Shown piece by piece: positions 1 to 9,858 of a stretch of DNA of 64,000 bases. This DNA comes from Caecitellus pseudoparvulus (taxonomy: Eukaryota; Bigyra: Bicosoecida), in assembly GCA_965644315.1 (NCBI GenBank), contig CBFFRQ010000042.1:372001-436000 (forward strand), given 5' to 3'. A program made the translations under genes and the position numbers. The notes under the pieces were generated by a model. The model saw nothing but the letters and a program-made list of their open reading frames with translations. It was not told the origin of the DNA and did not search any database. Numbering within the stretch: position 1 is the stretch's first letter; each line of letters opens with the position of its first letter.

Positions 1-1
1 G

Positions 2-2212
2 GGTTTCGGGCTCAAACCAATTGAGCAGGGGCCGAAGGTGAGAAAGCAAGTTGCAGCGATTTCGTAAGTTGCAGCCCTGCCCGCTCGGGAAACGTGCTTG
101 TGAGAGACAGCTGCGTCCCGTGCACGCGATCTCAGGGATGTGCCACGCCATTGCTGGAGACGAATCAAGTGCGAGGGCCCTTCACCGCCTGTGCGCACCA
201 AGTGCTCGCTCATTGTGGAGGGAACGACCCTTGTCTTGCACGGAGGGGAGGGGAGCGGCATGTCGAATGGAGTGCATTGCCTGGACCTGGAGCAAACCGT
301 CCAGGGCTGGAGCAGCCAGACGCCAGCTCCCGACCTAGGCATCCCTGCCGCATCCAGTCACTCGGCGACTGTAGTTGGACGAGAGATGGTCGTGTTTGGA
401 GGGGAGGAGTTGGTGTCCGACGCGCAGGGTCAGAGGTTTAGGTGCCTGTTGAACAAGCTGTCCACATTCAACCTCGACGAGCAGAAGTGGATCGCCCTCC
501 CCACCCTCGGCGTGCCTCCCACCTTTGCAGTGCCCATGCCTCGTAAAGGACACAGTGCGACGGCGTTGCCCCAGAACCGCATGCTGGTGCTGGGCGGCGC
601 AGGCAAGGCTGGAGGGGCAACTGGTCCCCAGCACTACTGGTCGGACGCTTTTGTGTTGGACTGCAAAACATGGCTGTGGACAAAGCTCCGCCTGTTTGGT
701 GCTGTTCCTGGGAAGCGAGGGGGGCACTCGGCGGCCCTGAAGGCCGGAACAAGTGAGGTGTTCATCTACGGTGGCTTGACCGACCCTGTCCGGTGCACCC
801 CTGACGGGACACCGCTGCCGCTTAGTGCTTGCTCAGAGCGCACCCTGCACCCAGCCCTTGTTACTGTCCTGGATACCGAGTCGGGGCGCTGCTCTCCGTT
901 CCTCACCGTTGGCGCCCACCCAGGCCCGTTGCATGACCATGCTGCTGTGTTTGACATCCGGAGCCCCACCCTCATGTACTTGTTCGGTGGCCGAAGGCAT
1001 GACGGCACTGTGAATGGCGACTTCTACATTCTAGACACAGAGGCTGCTGCCTGGACATGCGTCAGCAGGCACTCTGTTCGCCCGTCCTCTCCTCCCGCGG
1101 CTGGGTGGTCCTGGACTCCCCCGAGCCCGCGGTTCAGTAGTGCTGTGGCAGCGCTTGACGGCGGCTTCGTCGTGTTTGGAGGGTCTTCGTCTACTGGAAT
1201 GTGTGATGCCAGTGTATTTGTGCTCTCCACCCCAGCAATGGCAGTTGATCCCATGCGGGGTGCCGCCGCCCCTCGCCATTCCTGCATTGACACTCGCGAC
1301 GTGCTGCTGCATGACCGAGCAAAGCAAGGGCTGACAACGACGCAAGCCAGTGGTGATGCCCCCGCATCTACTCAAGCGTCGCTTGCTGTGGTTTCCCCCA
1401 CCCGTGAGCGTGCTGCACCAGAGCCAGCAGCATCCCTCACGCAGCGCCGGCCGCGCACGGAGCGACGAGACATGTGGCTGTACCAACACCAGCACATGGA
1501 CGTGTGGCGACTTGCCCTTCAAATCCCAACGACAGCCTTTCACATTGCAAATGGCCGCAGAAACCGGCGGGTAGGGGCCCAGCGCAGCGGTCCTACCGGC
1601 AGAGCAGCAGGCGCCTCGCGGCCCCAGTCTCCTTGGACGCTGGCTCGCCAACGGCGTGAAGAAGCCGAAGCTGCAGCAGCACTCCGTGAAAGTGCTGCTG
1701 CTAGCCGTCCCTGCAATCCGGAGGGTCGACCTTACTCAAGGCTGGGGGAGGGTCTCGCACCCCAATTTCAAGTGGAGATCGAGCCTGCCCTCTTCACATA
1801 CCCTGGCCGGCAATCGCGAGCACCGACACCAGCAGGTGAGCCAGAGTGGGGAGACAGCAGTTGCAGTGGCTGGCTGCCCCCCTCTTCGCCCTGCCTTTCC
1901 TCAGCAGCCCTAGAGTCCTCACATCATGGGACCAAGGTGCTCGGCAAGCCGGGCAAGTGGGGCGCCCAGGAGCGCTCCCTTGCCCCAGCCAAGCCGGGCA
2001 TCTACGCTGGAACTAAGAGCTTTGCCCTGCTCTCTAGAGAGCTTGGGACTGCGCTCAAGGCAGCCAGCCACCCACGCAAAGCCGACCAGAACGATGCCAT
2101 GGAGGCGGTGCGCCCGCCGCCCACAACACTGCCCCCTTCACCGCTTCGGCGGAGCGCAGGGGCATGGCTCAGCCTCCGTGTTCCTGGACAGCATCCATCC
2201 CCGGGTTTATAG
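2..2212 (+). CDS. Kelch-repeat protein, 5' end outside the window
   Basis: Exons <2..63 and 136..2212. The reading frame is already open at base 2, and a gtaagt...ctcag intron of 72 nt (64-135) keeps it in phase. The first in-frame ATG (260) lies inside the first visible Kelch blade, so the true start is upstream of the window. At least five blades are visible in the first ~350 residues. Each has a hydrophobic strand ending in GG (VLHGGEG, VVFGGEE, LVLGGAG, IYGGL, YLFGGR, FVVFGGS), followed by a conserved Trp further on. The C-terminal ~330 residues are Ser/Pro/Arg-rich and look disordered. Kelch propellers bind protein partners; no BTB, F-box or enzyme domain is visible, so the partner is unknown. 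An AATAAA lies at 2313-2318, about 100 nt after the stop. Confidence 0.8.
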
Positions 2213-2705
2213 GCCGTTTTGGTCGTTTGTGGAGCGCCGTGCTGTTTGGCGCGCTTGCCCGGCTTGCCCGCCATCCCACCTGTCCCACATCTGCTGCGCC
2301 CTCCAACAAATCAATAAATCACCCCATTCCCCCCTGCCTACTCTCAGTGTAGGCGGCCCCATTGATCTTGGCAGCTGGGCGCTTTACCCTGATCGTGGTG
2401 CCCTACCTCTTCCACTGCCAGTGTCCGTAGCAGGCGCAGGCAGCCACAGGGCCATCAGACGCGCATTGCTCTCGCGACCCTGAGCCGGTTGTTTCGGTGC
2501 CAAACGAGCACACACGCTATAAAGTGAGGGTGCATGCTTGGTGCCCCAGCCTTGCTAGGCCACCCGGCAGGGCGTGCAGGGCTTGCCTGCCACCCTCTGC
2601 CCCTGCGCCAGTCGTGAAATGCCGCAGTGCCGCTGCGGCTGCCAATGCCTATTCAGCCCCGCCACTCTCCGCTCCGCCCTCTGACGCTCCACAGGCACTC
2701 TCAGC
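2213..2705. promoter_or_regulatory. Intergenic region with a TATA-like element
   Basis: These 493 bp lie between two co-directed genes. The left part carries AATAAA at 2313-2318, a plausible polyadenylation signal for the Kelch gene. TATAAA at 2518-2523 lies about 185 nt upstream of the next ATG (2706) and is a plausible core promoter element. No other gene is visible. Confidence 0.35.
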
Positions 2706-5700
2706 ATGTCTGGTCACCCATCCTCTTCTGGGTCGGCGGGCAAGAAGCGCCGTCGCCGGAATAAGAAGGCTAAGAACGGCGGCGAGGAGAAGCCAGCTGT
2801 CGAGGCAGCGGTAGTGCAGGCAGCCCCGGCCGTGCCCGCTGAAATGGTGCCCTTTGTCAAGGCCGCCCAGCCCCATGGTTTCACCTTGGCTGACGTGTCA
2901 GCCATGGTGGATGAGCTCTTCTCGTCTGGCAAGGACGGGTGGAATGAGCCCTCCAGCGTCGTCGCTGCGCTCCTGGCCAAGCAGGTGAGTTTGCCTTACC
3001 GCACCTTGATGAAGCAGACTGCCTGTGCAGTGCTGGGCCCGAGGCGGGCCGCGCTGGTCGCGCCTGGCAACCACTGAACCTGCCCGCACAACTGCTCCGA
3101 GCATGACGCGCCTGCTTGCTCCCTTGCGCAGGAGGCAGCCGCTGCAGCTGCAGCATCCGCGCCAGTGCCCGAGCCGACACCTGAGGTTGCGGCTGTCCCG
3201 GAGCCTGCCCCGGCGACCAAGCCTGCTGTCCCTATTCCTACGCCTGCCCCTGCTGTTGCCTCTGCTGCCGTGCAGCCGGCTCCAGCCCCAGTGCCAGTGC
3301 CAGTGCCTGCTCCTGCGCCGGTGCCTGTGGCGGCCCAGGAGCAAACTGCTCCCGTGGACAGCTCAGCAAACCTGAAGAAGCTGGCATCTGCCGCCGACTT
3401 GGCACATGTTATTCGATCCCTCGCTGCATGGCGCCGTGCGGCGTCCCCCCGCCAGGTTGACGCCTTCTTCACCTGCGGAGCGTGCACCGTGCTGCTCAGC
3501 AACGTGCTGCAGCAGTTCATGCCAGCTTCACAGGATGCCTCCTTCAGGCGCCTGCTGGCGTCGCTGCTGTCTTCCGACTCTGCGGATGTCACCAGCGAAA
3601 CCCAGGCGGCAGGTTCAGCTGCCTCCAGCATTGCCTCAGCTGTCCGAGCAGCCATCGCCAAGCTGCAGGAGGCTGCAGGACCTGAGCCTGATGCTGGGTA
3701 CAAGGCCCGCATCGCCACTGCTGTGATCGCAACTGCAACCCGCCTGGCCGCAGCTGCCCTCGCCTTCCGGCAGCAGCTCAGGCACTCCATGGGCGGTGCC
3801 CTGGCAGGTGCTGACCAGGAAGCCGAGGCAGAGGAAGCCGCCAGCAAGCTGCAAGCTGCCCTCGCCCAGGCGTCTCAGCTGGTGAAGGCGGGCGCACTTC
3901 CAGCGACATACGCCTCAGCGCTGGAAGCAGATGCCACGGCCGTGTCTGGCGCGTGCTCTGAGGAGCTGCGGTACCTGGTGGCACAGCACGTCAACACGAG
4001 CGTGCTGACCGAGATTGCTCTGGACACCCTGGCCTTCACCGTCGCAGGCCAAGCCGATGCCCCGGCCGCAACTGTCACAGCGAGCGACAGCTTGAAGGCA
4101 ACCTTTGACTCTGGCGTCAGCGGCCTGGCAGGGTCCGCATCGGCGTCGTCGACTACGGAGGTACGTGGAACGTTCGAAGCTTAGGACGCATCGCGCCGCT
4201 GAGAAGGCCCAGCGTTGCTCGTGGAGGTGCTTGCACCTCCAGGAGCGGTGATGGGCCATCGACATGCCCTGCACATGGCATGTCGGTGTGCTCCTCAGCA
4301 ACAGCAAACCCAAGCGCGCAACTCAGCCGAGCTGGTGCTCCTCCACACCTCACTTGGTCCTATTCGCCGATTACACCCCCCTCTTCCCCTTCTTACACAG
4401 GCTGAAGCTGCAAAGTCTTCCCTGGCTCAGCTGCACGAGCGCGTGCAGTCTGAACTGGCGCCGTTTTTGGCCAAGGACGCGGAGTGTAAGGCGTCTCTTA
4501 CGTCGCTCACTGCCCGCAGGGAGGCTCTGCTGGTGGAGCTGGAGTCCCTGAACAGCCAGATCAAGCAAGTGGCGGCTGAGCGAGCGGCCAACAGCGCTGC
4601 CCGTGATGCCCTCGCTGCCAAGCACAAGGGCACAGCTGTGGACCTGGACAAGCAGTACAAGCAGCTGGCCCAATCCGCGGCTCGGGCATCCGCAGCTGCA
4701 GACATCTCCGCAGCAGTTGAAGGCGCCGAGGCCTCCCTGCAGGCCACCTTGCAGGCGCTGGGCGGCGGCGAAGGAGCAGCCTCGCCAGCCGGCGTCGCCC
4801 CCGCCCGGGCGGCGATGCTCACGGCCGCTGCCCGGCACTTCGGCGTGGAAGCCGCCATCATCACACGCCTCGCAGCCCGAGCACGGCAAGGCGCTGCAGA
4901 CTTGGCCCGCCTGCACTCTGAAGCCGCCAGCTACGAGCGCATGAACATGCCTACGGTGCTGGAGGGAGTGCGCGCGCGCATCGCCACCGTGAAGGAGCAT
5001 GCGGCAGAGGATGCTGCGTCTGTGCAGGGCCTCCGTGAAGGCGCCCAGGCCATGCTGGCTGACGTTGCGCTGGCCCTCGGCTCCCATGCCGCGCTGCCCT
5101 TCACAGCACAAGAGGCAAAGTGCATCACAGCCATCCGCTCCTCAGCAACTGCGGCGCAGATTCCTGGCCACGAGGCGCTGCCTGACGCTGCCGCCCCAGC
5201 GACGCCGCCGCCAGGCCTGCCACTCCCCGTCGACGCTGCAGACGCAGGCACCGACGCAGAAGCCTCAGACCTGCCCGCGGATGCGGCTGCAGCGGAAATT
5301 GCAGGGAGCAGCGATGCAGAAGACACCGCCGAGCTCCACACTGAGCCTGTGCTGGAGCCTGTGTCTGAGCCGGCACCTGCTCCGGTGCCTGCCCCTGTAC
5401 CTGCTCCCGTACCTGCGCCTGTGCCCGCACCCCTGCCGGCGGCGTCCAACATGCCCCCCGGTCTTCGCGGCTTTGGGCGTGGCGCCATGCGAGCGGGCAC
5501 CGCAGCGCCTGCCCCTGCGCCCGGAAAACTGCCCAGCTCCGCTGCAGGTCTCGCAGCTCCCACGCCGTCGACGGCAAAGGTCCCAAAGATGACCTGGGCT
5601 ACATCCGGCGCCAAGAAGTCCAAAGTGAAGAGCTTTGCAGATATCAAAGCAGCGGCTGCGGAGCAGCAGGCTGCCGAGCCCCCTGCTCCAGAACCCGTGC

Positions 5701-5732
5701 ATGATGGTGGTGCGGCTGAGAGCAAGGCTTAA
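2706..5732 (+). CDS. Ala/Pro-rich coiled-coil protein with a basic N-terminus
   Basis: Three exons: 2706..2984, 3132..4160 and 4401..5732, all phase 0, with donors gtgagt and gtacgt and acceptors gcgcag and acacag; about 878 aa. The N-terminus has a basic cluster (GKKRRRRNKKAKNGG, residues ~12-26), which could be a nuclear or RNA-binding signal. A short helical segment follows, then a Pro/Ala/Val repeat tract. The middle is almost entirely Ala-rich helix, and exon 3 begins with a strong heptad-like coiled coil (~residues 437-600). A second Pro/Val/Ala repeat lies near residue 770, followed by a Gly/Pro segment (PPGLRGFGRG) and a basic C-terminal stretch. No family was recognised. The intron positions are supported by frame continuity only. 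Confidence 0.75.
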
Positions 5733-5969
5733 GACCTGTGCAGCTGCTAGCAGTCTTTCTTTGTCGCTGAAGCGTGCTTCGATGGCCCTTTTTGGCGTCC
5801 CCCCCCGTTCAGCTTGCCGCGCCGCAAGCTCGTCAATACACCAGGCACTCTGCTGGGTCACCCAATTCCCCACTTCTGCTCGAGGCGAGTTCGTCGTTAT
5901 GTGCGCAAGGTCCACTTCTTGCACTCGCTCCATTGGACGACGTCGCCTCAAGTCTCCCAGACACACGCC

Positions 5970-6596
5970 ATGGCAACCCACTTGAAGCCTGCCTCCGAGG
6001 AGGTGGAAGTTGAGGTCAGATGGGAAGACCAGCAAAAGATCAACCGATTCGGGGTGCTGACAGATGCCAAGAATGAGCTTGATGACGACATTAAGGCTGC
6101 AAAGGTGAGCAGAGCTGTGCCTGGCGTTGGTCAGTAGCTACGGCTGCAGCAGCGTGCCCGGTGCTGCCTCGGCCTTGCAGAAGGAGCTGGAGTCCAACAA
6201 GAACGCCCTGGATGCGATTGAAGAAGGGGAGGTGAATTTCTTCGGCGAAGATGGCGTGACTAGGTGAGGGAGGCCCTGCACCACTTCCACCTCTGGCAGC
6301 CGGCGTTACGCCCAGCGTTTCGTGCTGCACAGTGTGATGCTGGGCGAGGCGTTCGTTGCCTGCAGCACGGAGGCAGCTCAGGAGCATGTCGAGAAGTTGA
6401 TCACGGTACGTAAGGTGGGCGACCAGGCTGTGAGCATTGCTGCACTCTCTGGGTGCGTGCTGCGCAGGCGTCCACCGCAAAGGTGGCTGCGTTGCAGGCG
6501 GAGCTGGACAGCATTCAAGAGGAGCGTGGGAAGCTGCGCACAGTGCTGTACGCGCGTTTTGGGTCCTCCATTGGACTGGATGACGCTGAGGAGTGA
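5970..6596 (+). CDS. PFDN4: Prefoldin subunit 4
   Basis: Four exons: 5970..6104, 6181..6263, 6333..6405 and 6468..6596, encoding 139 aa (human PFDN4 is 134). Prefoldin is a hexameric cytosolic chaperone that hands nascent actin and tubulin to the chaperonin CCT. The N-terminal helix has the family signature VRWEDQQKINRF. A short beta-hairpin segment ends in MLGEAFV, and the C-terminal helix ends with LYARFGSSIGL, as the family's closing LYAKFGxxINL does. The acceptor of intron 2 was placed at 6332 because it restores the family length between the hairpin strands. Using 6299 instead would give a 36-nt intron and about 11 extra residues. The ATG has an ACGCCATGG context. Confidence 0.9.
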
Positions 6597-6774
6597 ATCT
6601 GCTCTCTTCAAATGCACTGTGTCAGAGGACGTGCCAGCCCGCGGGGCAAGGTTGTTGTGGACAGCATTGTGCGGGGAGCCGCAATACGACGACTACTTCC
6701 TGATCACGGCGTGGAGGTCCAGGCAGCGTCCCCCTGTGTGATCTGTGGCTTGTGTTGTTGCTTTCAATCTCGCC

Positions 6775-8934
6775 ATGGCAGCAGCTGCGGGAGCAGGCGA
6801 TGCTCCAAGCTTCGTGCCAGGTGAGGGTGACCAGGCCGGTGGGCAGGTCAACTGCTTGGGCGCCATCCGCCACTACCTGGACCGCATCATTCGCCCGAAG
6901 GACAAGGACAAGGAGATCAAGGGAATGAAGGCCCTCATCATGGACCGGGAGACTGTGCGTGGGGGCGCGCTCTGGCGTGGCGTGGTGCACTGCTCTGAAA
7001 TGCCGCACACCGCACCACCCTGCCGCCTTCACGCTTGCACAGAAGGCCATCGTGAGCATGGTGTACACGATGCACGAGATATTGGACAAGGACAGTGAGT
7101 GGCGTGACATGATGGCTGTGGGACGCCCCGGGCTCTGAAACCGGCAGAGGTCCGGGCGCCCTGTCGCTGGTGCGCCTCAACGCCCCTCTGCCTCCCTTGT
7201 GCCGCGCAGTCTTTCACGTGGGAACCATCGACAAGGTGCAGGAGCCCATGCTGCACATCAAGGTGAGTGGGCGCGTCACCCAGGCGTTCGGCAAGCGGCG
7301 CACTGCGGCGGTGGTGCTCACACTCGTGCCTTGGCGCCGCGCAGGCTCTGGTGCTGGTGCGACCTACCCTGGAGAACTTAAAGGCTCTGCGGGAGGAGCT
7401 GGCTGCCCCCAAGTTTGGCTCCTACTACTTGTACTTCACGAACACCGTGAAGGCGGACTTCCTGCAGCACCTGGCTGAAGCAGACACGCAGCAGGTCGTG
7501 CAGCAGGTGCAGGAGGTGTACGCCGACTTCTACGCCGTGAACTCCAACTTGTTCCATTTGAACTTGGGAGGGTCCCTGGCACTTTCCTTGCCTCGGGGGC
7601 GGTGGAGTGCAGCTGAGGGACACCTGTTCGAGCGCACTGCTCAAGGCCTGGCGGCCACCCTGCTGGCGTTCAAGGTGCGCCCCTTCATCCGCCACCAGCG
7701 CACGGCAGTGGCGGCGTCCCTGGCACGGGAGGTGAACAGCACCATGACTGGGGAGCGGGAGCTGTTCAGCTTCAAGCGCCCTGCCGGTACGCCCATGTTG
7801 CTGGTGCTGGACCGGCAGGAGGACCCCGTCACCCCCCTGCTCAGTCAATGGACGTACCAAGCCATGCTGCACGAGCTGGTGGGCATCTCGGCAAACCGCG
7901 TGTCCCTTGCAGACGCCAAGGCAGGGGGCAAGGCCAAGGTGCGTGAGTTGCCTGTGGGGCCGCTAGTGGACGACTTCTACCAGACGCACATGTACGCCAA
8001 CTACGGTGATTTGGGGCAGGCTGTGAACAAGCTGCTGGGGGAGTACCAGGCCCTGCGCGCGTCCACGGCTGAGAACATCACCACCATCGAGGACATGCAG
8101 CGGTTCGTGGACAACTACCCAGAGCTGCGGCGCCACGACAATGTGACTGGCAAGCACGTGGCGTTGCTGGGCGAGATGTCTCGCCTGGTGGACGCCCACG
8201 CCCTGTTCGAGGTGTCAGAGGTGGAGCAGACTGTCGCCTGCAGCAGTGCTCCCAGTGAGCACTTCTCCGCCATCATGGAGCTGCTGGGCCGGGGAGACGT
8301 GCAGCAGCTCGACGCCCTGCGCATGGTCATGCTGTTCGCGCTGCGATACGAGAGCGGGGAGGGCCGGCGCATCAGCGAGCTCAAATCGCAGCTCATCTCT
8401 GCCAAGGGCTTGCGGCCCGGCGACGTTGCGCTGATTGACGTGCTGTTGAAGTACGGCGGCAGTGGTACGCGGGTGGGTGACTTGTTCGGCGACAAGTCGT
8501 TCTTCTCCCGCATGTCGGCGTCTGTCACGGCCGGGTTTAAAGGCGTGGAGAATGTCTTCACACAACACGTCACGCCCCTGAAAGGCGTCCTGGACAACCT
8601 CGTCGCTGGGACACTGTCCAAGTCAGAGTACCCCAGCGTCGGTGGGGAGCCACCCAGGGGTGCCTTGGGCACCATCATCGTCTTTGTAGTGGGCGGTGTT
8701 ACGTTCGAGGAGGCGGCAGCGGTGGCAGCCCTGAACGCGAACCTCGCCAAAGCAGCTGCACCTGGCACCACCGCGCCTCGCATCATTCTCGGTGGCACGG
8801 CCGTGCACAACTCCAAGTCTTTCTTGGCAGAGCTCGCTCGGCTGGGAGGGGCCGTGGCGGCGACACCAGAGCACGTGACTGTCAGCGTGTCGGGGGGGGC
8901 TGATGCGGGTGCTGCTGGGCTAGGGGACTGGTGA
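6775..8934 (+). CDS. VPS45: VPS45, Sec1/Munc18-family vesicle-fusion regulator
   Basis: Four exons: 6775..6954, 7043..7094, 7210..7262 and 7345..8934, encoding 624 aa. SM proteins clasp SNARE bundles; VPS45 acts with Tlg2/syntaxin-16 in trans-Golgi to endosome traffic. Diagnostic stretches in order are MKALIMDRET then IVSMVYTMHEILDKD, LVLVRPTLENLK, YYLYFTNTVK, LAEADTQQVVQQVQE, LVLDRQEDPVTPLLSQWTYQAM and, near the end, FVVGGVTFEE followed by RIILGGTAVHNSKSFL. The N-terminus carries about 25 extra Gly/Ala-rich residues relative to the usual ~570-aa protein. Intron 1 begins directly after the ET of MDRET, and the joined exon 2 restores the conserved helix, which supports the splice. Confidence 0.93.
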
Positions 8935-9134
8935 GCCAGTGTGTGCCGTTGGGCAAATGCATGCTTGCTGCTACGCCCACCGGCATCTCGTGCTGCAACA
9001 GGCTCAGCACTGTGCAGCTGCGCCACACCGCCCGCAAGCCACTGGCGGCACCGGGAACGGACTACGGGCCTGGTACCCATCGCCACCCCCCGCTGGGCCA
9101 CTCCTGAGGGCGGCTGCACCTTGCTCCCAGCACA

Positions 9135-9843
9135 ATGGTGAAGAATGCGAGGGCGTTCCAGCGCAAGCTGGGCCGAACATGGGAGCATCGGCTGGCCATG
9201 TTTAGGTGCGTGTCGGTGGCGCATGAAACGCCCGTGACACGCGCAGCACACTTCTGCCTGCTGCCGAGCAGGAACATGGCCACATCGCTGATTGAGCACG
9301 AGCGCATCAGAACGACTGTTCCCAAGGCGAAAGAGTTGAGGAGGGTCGTGGACAAGCTCATCACCAAGGGCAAGAACAGTGCGTGGCGTGAGGGAGCCAC
9401 CACCCTGCGCTGCCTGCAGCTGGCACTTGGCCACCACACTCCATGCGCAGACACAGAGCACAAGCGTCGCCAGGTCGCGGCATACGTGCGCAGCACCGAG
9501 GCAGTGGACAAGGTGTTCCAGGAGCTGGCACCTCGATACATGTGAGTCCCCTGTGCAGCAGTGGCTCGGCCGCAGCGCAGCTGTCACACACTTTGCGCCC
9601 CTCCTGTCAAGCAGGACGCGGCCTGGCGGGTACACCCGTGTGCTCCGCGCTGGCTTCCGCAAGGGTGACCGCGCCCCCATGGCCGTGATCGAGTTCGTGG
9701 ACCGCGAGGGGGAGCTGCGCCCTGCCCGGCCGGCGCCTGCCGCCGACGCGCAGCTCATCGGCAAGGTGGCTGCGGAAGCTGCTCAGGCGCACGCCGCCGC
9801 TGCTGCGACTGGCTCGGCTGACGTGGCTGCGGAGGCTCGGTAG
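9135..9843 (+). CDS. Large ribosomal subunit protein bL17, probably organellar
   Basis: Four exons: 9135..9205, 9272..9378, 9451..9541 and 9615..9843, encoding 165 aa. bL17 sits near the polypeptide exit of the bacterial-type large subunit, so the protein serves mitochondrial or plastid ribosomes. Signature stretches are [61 protein letters not shown] and [23 protein letters not shown]. The acceptor of exon 3 could instead be 6 nt further right, removing two residues. The C-terminal tail is Ala-rich. No clear transit peptide is visible; the N-terminus starts at almost the bacterial position, so the organelle is not decided. The stop lies 15 nt from the convergent stop of the next gene. Confidence 0.9.
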
Positions 9844-9858
9844 ACTGAAATGCATGCA

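Noticed and set aside
6264-6299. 36-nt intron in prefoldin subunit 4
   Set aside because: The acceptor at 6332 gives a 69-nt intron and the normal family length, in line with the other introns.
8115-9764. 549-codon minus-strand frame
   Set aside because: Overlaps VPS45 and bL17 on the other strand, both strongly supported by homology.
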